Assembly: GCF_004799665.1 (NCBI RefSeq)
Contig: NZ_CP031310.1
Span: 1,852,887 to 1,916,886 of the forward strand
Length of the DNA stretch: 64,000 nt
DNA from: Halapricum salinum
GTDB lineage: Archaea > Halobacteriota > Halobacteria > Halobacteriales > Haloarculaceae
Reading direction: 5' to 3'
Below the pieces are notes generated by a model. It worked only from the letters and a program-made list of their open reading frames with translations, was not told where the DNA came from and ran no database searches. A program made the translations under genes and the position numbers. Positions within the stretch are counted from its first letter, which is position 1. Every line of letters starts with the position of its first letter. This document shows, piece by piece, positions 18,704 through 27,010 of this stretch.

Positions 18704-19104
18704 GCTTCTGTAGTAGCCTCGCTTTCTACTTTTAACTCCGAGGGCATAATATCGTAGAGGTCGGTGAGGTCACTAATTCGACCAGAGAGAGTCTCGATAC
18801 CGCGATTGAGGTGTGCTAGGAAATAATCTTCTAACTGCGTTTCCGGATCATAGCCTTCGTTAATCATCCTTTTTTTAACGAGGGCAATATAGAGCGCGTC
18901 GTGCTCACCTAACAATGTATACCGGTTGAATTCTTTTCCGCCTGTATCATATTCCTCCATGCTCGGGGGTTGTTGTTCACCGAGAGAATATGTGAGTCCG
19001 ATTCGTGCAATATAGTTAGGCGTCATGCCAGTCGCTTTTCCCAAGTTCCGCAGCTTGTAGCTAACACTTTCATCGATCCGGACACGGTTGATTTCGTTAG
19101 TCAT
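18700..19104 (-). CDS. dndE: DNA phosphorothioation protein DndE
   Basis: This 134-aa protein has the DndE hallmarks: a ribbon-helix-helix-like N-terminus (NRVRIDESVSYKLRNLGKATG), IARIGLTYSLGE, and KEFNRYTLLGEHDALYIALVK. DndE binds DNA and is needed for sulfur incorporation with DndC and DndD. It overlaps dndD by 8 bases and dndA by 4 bases. Confidence 0.9.
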   Translation of the reverse strand: MTNEINRVRIDESVSYKLRNLGKATGMTPNYIARIGLTYSLGEQQPPSMEEYDTGGKEFNRYTLLGEHDALYIALVKKRMINEGYDPETQLEDYFLAHLNRGIETLSGRISDLTDLYDIMPSELKVESEATTEA

Positions 19105-21160
19105 TGTTGAACGGGAGTTCTGCCTGTTGTTCGACGGCGGTCTCTACCTCGTTGTCACCGGTATCTCTCTCGTCGGTCGTCCAGAAATAGCCTGGCGTGA
19201 TTTCTGTTCGCCCAGTTTCCTCTTGCTGCTGGAGATGGTACTCATTTGCAATATCATTCTCAAGAATATTATAGTACTCCTCTGTAATCTCGGTGTCAGT
19301 GGAAAAGAGAAGAACTTGATGAGCCGCCTCTGGGAAGAATCCTTCGACAAGGTTCTGACGATGCTCCTGATCCAGCCGCCCGAGTGGAGTGTCGATGATG
19401 AAAGGAAGTGGACGATCCGAGATTTCTGCTAAGGCCCATAGAAGCGCAGTCGCGAAGATCTGGCGCTCACCTGCCGACAGCTGAGACTGTTCTTTCCGTT
19501 CTCCATTTATGGTCTCGATCTCAATCGTAATTTCTTCTGGATTAATTATGACGTTGTCGTAGAACCCGCTCTTGTTCGTAAGTCGGAGATAGCGTTCGGT
19601 AAGCGCATCTTCCAGCCGATCCAATTTCTCTCTGACCAGTTCATCGTGATATTCTTGAACCGCTTTCCTTGTGCGGCTCGCAAGTTCGGCCCGTTCGGAA
19701 ACATCTTCCAAATCTTCTTGTTTCCCATACTTTTTCTCCAGTTCACTTTCCAAACGGCCAATTTTCGTCTCTAGTGTTTCCAGTCGCTCGACGTGATCTT
19801 CGATCTCACTCTTGAGTTTTCCCTGTTTCTCGTTTAGTTCATTGATTTCATCTAATATTGGGGATAGGACAGACTGTTCCGGGGCGCGTTTCAGCTGCTT
19901 GGTGACATCCTGGCGCTCCCGAGTCTTATCTTCCAGTTCTTCTGTTAGCTCACTAAGTCTCGGCGGTACTCTATGGAGTGCATCTTCAACCACACTGAAC
20001 ATCTGTTCTTGCTCTCGTTGTGAGAAGTCTTTTGAGAGACTTGGTTCCGGCACGTGCGTCTGAAGACTCTCAGAGAGCTTAACTTGCAACCGCTCAATGA
20101 CCTCTTCGCTCGCGTCATCCGGAATATTAAGATCGCTCCAGACAGTTTCATCGTCGGTTAGTTCGTCAAGCTCAGAAACCACCCGGGCCTGTGCTGCGGC
20201 TTCTGTCTCGGCTTCTTGTTCCTCTTTCAGTTGCTCCACAACCTCTCGACAGAGTCCTGGAACGAGAGCAAAAGGATAGCTTTCACTGGCTAATTTCCGA
20301 ATCTCTTCTCGCACTTCCTCAATCTCTTGGTCGAGGTCTCTTTTCCGCTCTTTTAGTGAGTCGCGTTCGCGAGCGAATCCGCCGCCTTCCTGTGCTAACT
20401 CAGTCTCTTTCTTATCTATCTCTTCGGATATTTTATCCACTCGTTGACGCTTCTTCTCGATTTTACTTTCCAACTTATCATATTCTACTTCGAGATCAGC
20501 CTTTTCATGGCGGAGCGACTCGATTTCTTCTGCCAGCTGTTCATGTCCACTCTCGTCGAGCTTGCTGGAGAGGTAAACGGAAAGATCAGCGTCAAGTCGC
20601 TCTACGAGATCTAGACCCAGCAATGAAAGTAACGATTGTTCGAATTCTTCACCTTTTTCAATTGCGCTCGCGAGCTTCTGGACTTTCTCACCATCGAAAA
20701 AGAATAACTGTGATATGCCTGGCGGGATAAGCTCCTTGAGAAAGTCCTGCCACTTATCTTCCTGAAGGTCTGAGAGCTTGCTCCCATTGCGCATGAGCAT
20801 CAGTGTCTCTTCAATTGATTTCCCTCTATCTCTCCACTGGCGCTCGACGACATATTCCTCAGTATCACCCAGGTTCCCGTACTCAAACTCTAATCGGATC
20901 GACGCCTCCGTAGCTTTCTCGCCGTTGGACTCGTGAAGCTTGGATCTAATTCGGTTATGATACTCGCGCTCACTCACGCGCTCATCAAATGCACTCCGAC
21001 CGTGCAGACAGAGCGGAATTGCATTGAATAGTGTTGTCTTTCCAGCACCGTTCGCTCCTCCAAAGAGCACAATCGGCTCTTCATGCGTAGTATTCAGATT
21101 GAATGCATTCTGACCTTTATACGGCCCGTAATTAGTGACGACTAGGCGATTTAATTTCAT
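19097..21160 (-). CDS. dndD: DNA phosphorothioation ATPase DndD
   Basis: The 687-aa SMC-like ATPase has Walker A GGANGAGKTT (34-43), long central coiled coils, the ABC signature QLSAGERQIFA near 570 and Walker B PFIIDTPLGRLD near 595. DndD is thought to open or nick DNA to give DndC access to the backbone. It starts 7 bases after dndC ends. Length and motifs are typical of the family. Confidence 0.92.
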   Translation of the reverse strand: MKLNRLVVTNYGPYKGQNAFNLNTTHEEPIVLFGGANGAGKTTLFNAIPLCLHGRSAFDERVSEREYHNRIRSKLHESNGEKATEASIRLEFEYGNLGDTEEYVVERQWRDRGKSIEETLMLMRNGSKLSDLQEDKWQDFLKELIPPGISQLFFFDGEKVQKLASAIEKGEEFEQSLLSLLGLDLVERLDADLSVYLSSKLDESGHEQLAEEIESLRHEKADLEVEYDKLESKIEKKRQRVDKISEEIDKKETELAQEGGGFARERDSLKERKRDLDQEIEEVREEIRKLASESYPFALVPGLCREVVEQLKEEQEAETEAAAQARVVSELDELTDDETVWSDLNIPDDASEEVIERLQVKLSESLQTHVPEPSLSKDFSQREQEQMFSVVEDALHRVPPRLSELTEELEDKTRERQDVTKQLKRAPEQSVLSPILDEINELNEKQGKLKSEIEDHVERLETLETKIGRLESELEKKYGKQEDLEDVSERAELASRTRKAVQEYHDELVREKLDRLEDALTERYLRLTNKSGFYDNVIINPEEITIEIETINGERKEQSQLSAGERQIFATALLWALAEISDRPLPFIIDTPLGRLDQEHRQNLVEGFFPEAAHQVLLFSTDTEITEEYYNILENDIANEYHLQQQEETGRTEITPGYFWTTDERDTGDNEVETAVEQQAELPFNND

Positions 21161-21167
21161 GAGTGAT

Positions 21168-22661
21168 CTACTGCATCATCTCTTCGTATTTTACGTCGTA
21201 TTCCCAACGTTCGGGATTTTCACCCTCGATATCGGCGGTGATCTCTTCGATCGAGCGCCAGTCTTCTCGGAATATTTTGTCGATCTCGTTGTAAATCGAT
21301 GCACGACGTTTCATCCCGTGGTGTTGCAACTCAGTATCAAGTAGACGCTTGACTAGTTTGTCTGGCACATCGTGCTTCTCACAGACCCGCTCCAAGACTT
21401 TCGCTTCCTCAGTGCTGAACGACCCCAAATCATCACGAACCCAGTCTAGCTCATCGTCCATGACCTCATTGTAGATCTTCGGAACCGAATCCTCCCAGTC
21501 CGCCTCTTCTGTTCGCCAAAGACGGCGAATCTCTTTCAGCTCTTCATCTCGAATGAGGTCAAGATATTCGGCATCATCATCTCGGAGCTCGTTTACTTCT
21601 TTTTCAGTCTCAAGCAGTTTCCGGAGCAGATCTTTCCTGAACTCAAGCTTATATGCTCGCGGAATGATACCATCGCCGCCGTTGTTCTTTTCTTTTACAC
21701 GGCCGTGTTGGCGCCCCTTCGGTTCCCTGTACTTAGGTTTGAGTTCAGGATCCTGAGTTGATTTGAGGAAATTCCTGAACTCCAGGAGTGGTTCCATCCA
21801 CAAATCACCGCCGTCAACCATATTTTCCATGGCTTTGTCATCTTCAACGACTGTACAGGTCCAACAACCGAAGCGGCTGTTTCCACATGATGGCGTGCTC
21901 GTGTCTATCACCATCGGACACTCGTCATCGGCTTCATTATATAAGGCCGCCAGCTCATCATGATCTTTGCCCCATGGACAGTCAACATTCATAAGGTACT
22001 TCCAGACGTCCTTTGTGAGCCAGTCCTCAATTGGTGTGTAAACGAAGGCGTTCGCGAACTTGGAATGTCGGGCGAGATTGGTTCCGTCAATGCTGTGCAG
22101 GTTCATCACCTGTTCACGTGTCGCACTCTCGGCTTTCCGAGCACCCAGAATGACGACAACCTCACCGTGCTCGGAAACTTTGTCCATAATGAAGTTGTCA
22201 GCGGGATCTATCTTCAGGCGCTCTGTGCACCATCGGAATGTTTGATTCGGTGCAGGATATCCCCTGCCGAGAAGATTCACCCAGAAAGAATCACTGACGT
22301 CAGGATATACCTTCCTAGCATCAAATGGAAGATTCTCCTTTTCAGCGTATTCATTGACCTTCGCGAGAGATGAGGTAATGTGGTTTACAATTTTAGGAGT
22401 CTCAACTAAGGTATCACTTGAGATAACGTAGATCGGTTTATTTTGTTGTTCTTTAGGTAAATCACTAATAGCTACCCAAATGAGTTGAAGAACAGTGGTT
22501 GAGTCTTTCCCTCCGCTATAGCCGATGACCCAAGGACGATCATCTGATAGGTATGTCTGTCGGATTTCCTCGTAAATATCGTCTAGGTCTCGATACTCCC
22601 AGACAGATGTTTCGTGGGGATTCGACAATTCCTCTGTATCCCCGTCACTTCGAGTACCCAT
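21168..22661 (-). CDS. dndC: DNA phosphorothioation sulfurtransferase DndC
   Basis: This 497-aa PAPS-reductase-family protein has the ATP-binding SGGKDS loop (residues 49-54), a Cys in TFRWCTERLK (about 145), and a Cys cluster SCGNSRFGCWTC (about 258-270) for a 4Fe-4S cluster. I chose the ATG of MGTRSDGD because a TATA element sits 26-32 bases upstream; the track frame extends 15 codons further, past the TATA-predicted transcription start. It is the first gene of the dndC-D-E-A operon. It activates the DNA backbone phosphate and transfers sulfur from DndA. Confidence 0.93.
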   Translation of the reverse strand: MGTRSDGDTEELSNPHETSVWEYRDLDDIYEEIRQTYLSDDRPWVIGYSGGKDSTTVLQLIWVAISDLPKEQQNKPIYVISSDTLVETPKIVNHITSSLAKVNEYAEKENLPFDARKVYPDVSDSFWVNLLGRGYPAPNQTFRWCTERLKIDPADNFIMDKVSEHGEVVVILGARKAESATREQVMNLHSIDGTNLARHSKFANAFVYTPIEDWLTKDVWKYLMNVDCPWGKDHDELAALYNEADDECPMVIDTSTPSCGNSRFGCWTCTVVEDDKAMENMVDGGDLWMEPLLEFRNFLKSTQDPELKPKYREPKGRQHGRVKEKNNGGDGIIPRAYKLEFRKDLLRKLLETEKEVNELRDDDAEYLDLIRDEELKEIRRLWRTEEADWEDSVPKIYNEVMDDELDWVRDDLGSFSTEEAKVLERVCEKHDVPDKLVKRLLDTELQHHGMKRRASIYNEIDKIFREDWRSIEEITADIEGENPERWEYDVKYEEMMQ

Positions 22662-22686
22662 TGTCAAACCCCATGCTCCCCACCGT

Positions 22687-22693
22687 CTATAAG
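22687..22693 (-). promoter_or_regulatory. dndC: TATA box of the dnd operon
   Basis: The minus strand reads CTTATAG at a distance of 26-32 bases from the dndC ATG at 22661. This matches a leaderless haloarchaeal promoter and supports the shorter dndC start. Confidence 0.6.
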
Positions 22694-22819
22694 ATTGGGG
22701 AAGCACGGTGAAAGTGTAACTAAAAAATCGGTTCCTATACTACATAACTATCAACGAGCACACGTATTTCCTGAAGACTCGACCCTGTTCGGGAGATTCA
22801 AGCATCGACACAGAATCGG

Positions 22820-23170
22820 ATCTCTTGCTAAAGGTGGATGTGTTCAGCCGCCGTGGGATTGACCCCGCGGCGGCGTTCCTGCATCGGCTCACCGAGAAAC
22901 ACGATGTTGCCAAGACAGAGTTTCTCGTCGATGTTGACGGCTATCTGACTGTCCTTGCTCGGCACGGTCTGAGCGGTCACCTCGACTACTAAGATCGGAA
23001 ACACATCGAAAAATGATTCCAGACAGTTTCGATGCAGATCGGCAACTTTCACTCCTTTTGGCGGAGTGGTCACTCCAGCGCAAAACGATGTCTGAGATGC
23101 TTCAGATACTACAACAACCGCCACCTAGAGACCCAAACGGGCCCATCTCCAGCTGAGGAGGTGCTGAACT
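22820..23170 (+). pseudogene. decayed haloarchaeal DDE transposase (ISH, IS6-like), C-terminal part
   Basis: Reading one frame on the plus strand gives VDVFSRRGIDPAAAFLHRL, then VDGYLTVLARHGLSGHLDY, a stop, DRKHIEK, a second stop, FQTVSMQIGNFHSFW and finally SPAEEVLN. This is the C-terminal DDE domain of the IS6-like ISH transposases with two in-frame stops (near 22,997 and 23,015) and no N-terminus. It is a dead insertion relic between the dnd operon and the next block. Confidence 0.75.
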
Positions 23171-23214
23171 ATACAGTGCTATTTTCCCTGATCTCTATTC
23201 ACCACTATATTCTC

Positions 23215-23457
23215 TTACTCAGGAATAGTCCAAACCAAGGAATTCCCGACCTTTCGGCTATTAACCCGGTCTTTGTTTTCAAGAGATTTGAGTCGTGTAT
23301 ATGCTGTTCGACGGGTGCATCCGATTTCATCAGCAATATCCGAAGTGCCAGCCATACCCCCTAATTGCTGAATAGCATCAATGAATGCAGAATCCGGATA
23401 AGTCGTGGTGTATTTCCCAGACTCCTCTTCTCGATCTTTCCCCGGCACAATAGGCAT
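23215..23457 (-). CDS. small winged-helix transcriptional regulator
   Basis: The 80-aa protein contains FIDAIQQLGGMAGTSDIADEIGCTRRTAYTRLKSLENKDRV, a winged helix-turn-helix with the recognition helix in GCTRRTAYTRLKSLE (described in two parts here: helix 2 TSDIADEIG, helix 3 RRTAYTRLK). It is divergent from the RAMP cluster and a palindromic site lies in the shared intergenic region, so it probably represses itself and/or that cluster. The family is common in haloarchaea; the target assignment is inferred from position. Confidence 0.8.
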   Translation of the reverse strand: MPIVPGKDREEESGKYTTTYPDSAFIDAIQQLGGMAGTSDIADEIGCTRRTAYTRLKSLENKDRVNSRKVGNSLVWTIPE

Positions 23458-23476
23458 TTCGTGAACATGGTGTATG

Positions 23477-23532
23477 TAGGTGATGGGTTGGTCGATACTC
23501 CATCACCTATGTGGGTGATGGAAAGTTTTATG
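23477..23532. promoter_or_regulatory. palindromic operator and TATA element between regulator and RAMP cluster
   Basis: TAGGTGATGG at 23477-23486 is repeated as its exact complement CCATCACCTA at 23500-23509. A third half site GGGTGATGG follows at 23513-23521. A TATA-like TTTTATG lies at 23526-23532, pointing toward the RAMP genes. The arrangement suits binding by the divergent winged-helix protein. The symmetry is seen directly; the binding partner is inference. Confidence 0.65.
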
Positions 23533-23600
23533 CCATTACACAGAATAGGAGATGGTGAAGAAGTCCGGCTCATCTGGGCATCTCAGTGTGAGAAGACGCC

Positions 23601-23642
23601 CGGGTGCTAGGGACACCCGAGCCGGGTTTCCCACGAAACGTG
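23601..23642 (+). promoter_or_regulatory. two hairpins in the leader of the RAMP cluster
   Basis: CGGGTG-CTAGGGA-CACCCG (23601-23619) and CACG-AAA-CGTG (23632-23642) form adjacent stem-loops. The second can be extended by pairing GGTTT with AGACC. They end 7 bases before the first ATG, so they could control translation or be processed. No CRISPR-type repeat is recognisable. Confidence 0.5.
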
Positions 23643-23649
23643 AGACCCC

Positions 23650-24150
23650 ATGAAAGACTCAAAACTAGCGGTCCAAGAGAGTATCGATCGCGGTCTAATT
23701 GAAGACATACCACAAATATTGCAAATTGCGCTCGGGGAAGGGGCCGGGGTTTGCCAGGTGTGCGGCACCTTGCTTCGGGAAGGCAGGCGTGTTGCGGTGT
23801 ATGCCTTCCGGGCGTGCAGACACACCCCGTGGCAAACGGGGCAGCTGCGCTGTGTTGACCACCCACCCTCGTTGCACTCGTTGGCGACGGTGGGTGTGCG
23901 TGAGGTTGTCGCCGAGGGTCGCGTGGGTCGGTGCGTGGATCAGGCGCTTCAGACGGAGTGGCCGGTGTTGCTTGAGCCCGAGATCCGAGAGGTGTCGCCG
24001 TGGCGGTCTGATGCGGTACTGGACGTGTCGGAGTTCGATGTCGCGCCACGGACGCGACCGACGACGTCGTCGCCATCTACGATGCGGGCGCGGTGCCGGT
24101 GGTGCGGGCCGGACGAGGCGATGACTACCAGCGGGGGTGAGTGGCGGTGA
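23650..24150 (+). CDS. zinc-finger protein at head of RAMP cluster, probably frameshifted near its end
   Basis: The 166-aa frame has a four-ligand Cys/His site (CQVCGTLLREGRR ... ACRH ... LRCVDH) followed by LATVGVREVVAEGRVGRC. This type of small haloarchaeal zinc protein is unnamed. The last 35 residues in this frame are Arg/Thr/Ser-rich and unlike haloarchaeal protein. The next frame reads ATDDVVAIYDAGAVPVVR and stops at 24138-24140, exactly abutting the next GTG start. A one-base shift near 24045 is therefore likely, either a real mutation or a sequencing error. Function unknown. Confidence 0.6.
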   Translation: MKDSKLAVQESIDRGLIEDIPQILQIALGEGAGVCQVCGTLLREGRRVAVYAFRACRHTPWQTGQLRCVDHPPSLHSLATVGVREVVAEGRVGRCVDQALQTEWPVLLEPEIREVSPWRSDAVLDVSEFDVAPRTRPTTSSPSTMRARCRWCGPDEAMTTSGGEWR

Positions 24151-25097
24151 CGGTGTTCGAGACGGGCGACATCGAGGTGGAATTTGAGTGCCCAGTGGAT
24201 CCAGACGACCTCCTGTTCCCGAATGTCTATGTCGGGCTCGAGATCGATTTGCTGTCACCAGGTGACGGCGTCGTCACGGATCGCCACCATGCTTCCGCAG
24301 ACCGGTACGAGGCAGACGACCCGATGAACCAAATTGGCGGGCAGATTTCGCCGTTCACATTGTCGGGGTGGCTCCGCCATGGGTGTGAAGCAGTCCTTCA
24401 GGAGGCGGGCGCGACAGCGTGCCACCCAGGTGAACCGAACGCCGACTACATGCGCGCGGAGACGTACGAACGCGACCTGGAGAGCGGGTATCACGAGAAA
24501 GGCGCGTGCACGGATGCGCACGATGCGGGCTGTGTCGTCTATGACCTGTTCGGCGGGTTCGGTGATCAGCCCGGCAAACTCCTGCGGCGGCCGGTGTCGT
24601 TTTCGCCGATCCGGCGGCAGGTGGATGTTCTCGACGGCGAGGCGGAAGCCCATTACCGGCAGCTGAGTTCACAGGTCAGGTCGCGGAACGACGAGGATGG
24701 CGGGCAGCCGCTGCGGCAGGCTGACCGGGATGTGCTTGGGAACGTCGAGGGGACGTGGAAGTTGACGCTGCGCGAGGTGAAGCCGGAGTTCGTCGGGTTG
24801 CTTGTCGAAGCCGTTTCGTTTCTTGACCAGCACAGTCACGAGTTCGCGTTCCAGGTCGGTGGGGCGCGGAATTTCGGGGCTGGGATGGCGGATGCCTGGG
24901 TCGTGAATCCGTTGTACAGTGAAGACGAGGTCCGGCGCGTGTTCAACCGGGCGCAGGATGCGACGCAGGCGATGGAGCGGAAGGATGAGATATGGCGGTC
25001 GGAGTGCCGGAACGCGTTCGTCCGCGCACTGCAAGCGCGGACGGCGGCGCGTGACGGTGACCTGCCGATGCCGGCCCAGGGCGGTGATGGGTCGTGA
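24141..25097 (+). CDS. Cas7-like RAMP protein of an HRAMP-type cluster
   Basis: The 318-aa protein has RAMP features: an N-terminal strand VYVGLEIDLLSPGDG, a helix following ISPFTLSGWLRHGCEAVL, LFGGFGD, RPVSFSPIRRQ and a Gly-rich loop QVGGARNFGAGMADAWV. It begins with GTG at 24141 and overlaps the next gene by 4 bases (GTGA). Cas7 homologues form the guide-binding backbone of class 1 CRISPR effectors. A derived class 1 system in Halobacteria with diverged Cas5 and Cas7 but no array (HRAMP) has been described, and this cluster fits it. Which RAMP is Cas7 and which Cas5 is my judgement. Confidence 0.65.
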   Translation: MAVTVFETGDIEVEFECPVDPDDLLFPNVYVGLEIDLLSPGDGVVTDRHHASADRYEADDPMNQIGGQISPFTLSGWLRHGCEAVLQEAGATACHPGEPNADYMRAETYERDLESGYHEKGACTDAHDAGCVVYDLFGGFGDQPGKLLRRPVSFSPIRRQVDVLDGEAEAHYRQLSSQVRSRNDEDGGQPLRQADRDVLGNVEGTWKLTLREVKPEFVGLLVEAVSFLDQHSHEFAFQVGGARNFGAGMADAWVVNPLYSEDEVRRVFNRAQDATQAMERKDEIWRSECRNAFVRALQARTAARDGDLPMPAQGGDGS

Positions 25098-25984
25098 GTC
25101 AGGGCAGCGAGAGTGACGCGACGCGGCGAAGCGGCGTCAGTGACGGTGCCATCAGCAGCGGTGGCGATGGCGACAGTGGCAGTGACGGTGATACCTCCGA
25201 GGTAGCGCCGCTGCTGGCGGTGTACCGGCATGATACGCATAAGCTGCGGAAGCGGTCGCATGACGCGGCGGCTGACGAATTTGCCGGTGTCAGGGTGAAC
25301 GAGGATGTGCCGCGCGGGGCGGACGCGGATGCGGCGTTGTTGAGTCGGCCGCGCGGGGAGCCTGAGCAGACGGTGGCGAACCATGCGTCGCCGTATCGGT
25401 TGTCGTTGCGCACCGGTGACACGGTTGTCGAGGACCGGGTCGGCGCAGGTGAGATGGATGCGGCGGTCCGTGAGTTGGTGTCGATCGCGGACGCGGAGGT
25501 GGCGCATCGGGCGTGGCTTCAGTGTGACGTGGCGGCGTGTTTCAACGAGTCGGTGTACTATCCGTACACGTCGGTGAAGTACCACGTGTTGCTGGCGGCC
25601 GCGTTGCTGTCGAATTACCGCGCCGGCGCGGGCTTCGACGAGCTGTCCTTCGTCGTTGACGACCCGGACGCGGCGGTGACGCCGCATCGGACGGTGTTTC
25701 ACTCGGACCGGGTGTCGCTCAGGGTGACGTGTGAGCCCGGGGACAGGCCGGCGGCTGCATTGGGACAGGCGCCGGCGCGGTCGTTTGCGGATACGTGGTC
25801 GCGGGTGCCGCGGCGGCCGGCCGGTGTTGATCCGGACGAGCACCGGCAGTGGCGAATCCTGGATGCGCAGTTGCGCCGGATCCGGGCGTGGTCTACGGCG
25901 CTGCAATTCCTCGAGGACTCCCTCGCCGCGGTCGAGGCTGCCGGGTCGATGGGCGGTGTTGGAGGTGCTGGGGATGCGGAGTGA
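25094..25984 (+). CDS. conserved unknown protein of HRAMP-type cluster
   Basis: The 296-aa product starts with a 40-residue Ser/Gly/Asp-rich tail, then a folded region with YRHDTHKLRKRSHD, ASPYRLSLRTGD, a Cys-containing QCDVAACFNESVYYPYTSVKYH and a C-terminal helical segment. HRAMP clusters carry one uncharacterised conserved protein between or beside the RAMPs; this gene is in that position. It overlaps the Cas7-like gene by 4 bases, so the two are co-translated. No catalytic motif is visible. Confidence 0.6.
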   Translation: MSQGSESDATRRSGVSDGAISSGGDGDSGSDGDTSEVAPLLAVYRHDTHKLRKRSHDAAADEFAGVRVNEDVPRGADADAALLSRPRGEPEQTVANHASPYRLSLRTGDTVVEDRVGAGEMDAAVRELVSIADAEVAHRAWLQCDVAACFNESVYYPYTSVKYHVLLAAALLSNYRAGAGFDELSFVVDDPDAAVTPHRTVFHSDRVSLRVTCEPGDRPAAALGQAPARSFADTWSRVPRRPAGVDPDEHRQWRILDAQLRRIRAWSTALQFLEDSLAAVEAAGSMGGVGGAGDAE

Positions 25985-26074
25985 TGATGCGTGCGGCGTC
26001 GGTGGTCGGCGACCCGAGCAAAGTATAATGATTAAACATGTCAATTGGTGCAGCCGAAATAAGGGGGTGTCGGC

Positions 26075-27010
26075 GTGACGCGGATCCAGCAAGTGTTGTT
26101 CGAGGTCGAGACACCGTACTGCGGGCATCCGTACTTCGTCTCCGGGCACGCGTTGTTCAACGCGGTTGCGCGTCGCGTGGACGACGCCGTGGCCCGGGAG
26201 CTGTGTGTCAGCACCGGTGTGTTCGTCCCGGGTGAGTACGGGTCGCTGCCAGAGTCGTGCTCAAACTCGGGGTTTGCGGGGAAGGTCGGGACGTCGCTGC
26301 CGGCCGTCGAGACCTACAGTGATCTGTTCCTGTTCCGGGACGCGGCGCAGCGCTGGCTGCTGGACTCGCGGCCCCGGGACGCCCACAACGTGCTGGACGT
26401 CCAGACGCATGGCGGCCGGCAGGTGTTCGCAGACAAGTGCTGGTTCGGGAAACCGGCTGCGCACCGGAACAATCGGCGGTCGGTGCAATGGTACGTCCAT
26501 GCGTATCTGCACACGGGCCGCGGTGCCGAGGACGTGCTCCCGGTGTCCGAAGATGTGTTGGACGGGGTTCGGGTTGGCGGCGCGCGGAACTACGGGTTCG
26601 GCGCGTTGTCGGTGGCGGACACGCAGGTCGTTGAACTCGACGACCTGTCGTATGCGCAGCTGACGGACTGTGACGCGGTCCTGCTCGACGTGGTGTCGCC
26701 GTACGTCCTCGGAAGCGAGTACCCGGGTGCTGATGACCAGTCAGTGCCGTGGTGGTGGGACGTGCCGGACCACGGGGTGCGGCGCCGGCGTTCGCGGCTC
26801 GTGGTCGGCGACGAGACCTACGAGCTGACGGCCGTGGATCACGGGCAAGTCGTCAGGTACGCTGGCAAAGACGCGATGAAGACGGCGAAAAACGGGGTGC
26901 TGCGCGTCGGGACCCACGCGAAGTACGGGTTCGGCGAACTCCGAGTCCGACCGGCCGACACCGATCGTGTGCCGGAGCGCGCGGACGCAGTGACGGGAGG
27001 TGACGCGTAA
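26075..27010 (+). CDS. Cas5-like RAMP protein of HRAMP-type cluster
   Basis: This 311-aa protein begins FEVETPYCGHPYFVSGHALFNAVARR and later has VRVGGARNYGFGALSV, the Gly-rich loop of RAMP proteins, plus a second small Gly patch THAKYGFGELRV at the end. Start is GTG at 26075 with a GGGGGTG purine run ahead of it. Unlike the others it is separated from its upstream neighbour by 90 bases, and AAAGTATAATG near 26021-26031 could be an internal promoter. Cas5-like is preferred over Cas7-like, with moderate confidence. Confidence 0.6.
   Translation: MTRIQQVLFEVETPYCGHPYFVSGHALFNAVARRVDDAVARELCVSTGVFVPGEYGSLPESCSNSGFAGKVGTSLPAVETYSDLFLFRDAAQRWLLDSRPRDAHNVLDVQTHGGRQVFADKCWFGKPAAHRNNRRSVQWYVHAYLHTGRGAEDVLPVSEDVLDGVRVGGARNYGFGALSVADTQVVELDDLSYAQLTDCDAVLLDVVSPYVLGSEYPGADDQSVPWWWDVPDHGVRRRRSRLVVGDETYELTAVDHGQVVRYAGKDAMKTAKNGVLRVGTHAKYGFGELRVRPADTDRVPERADAVTGGDA

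Noticed and set aside
22828-23124. 98-codon minus-strand open frame
   Set aside because: It is the complement of the decayed IS6-like transposase and has no independent support.
23590-23650. possible CRISPR repeat beside the RAMP cluster
   Set aside because: There are hairpins but no spaced repeats, and the sequence does not resemble known haloarchaeal CRISPR repeats.
24836-26149. 437-codon minus-strand open frame
   Set aside because: It is Arg/Pro/His-rich and antisense to the RAMP genes, with no acidic character or motif.
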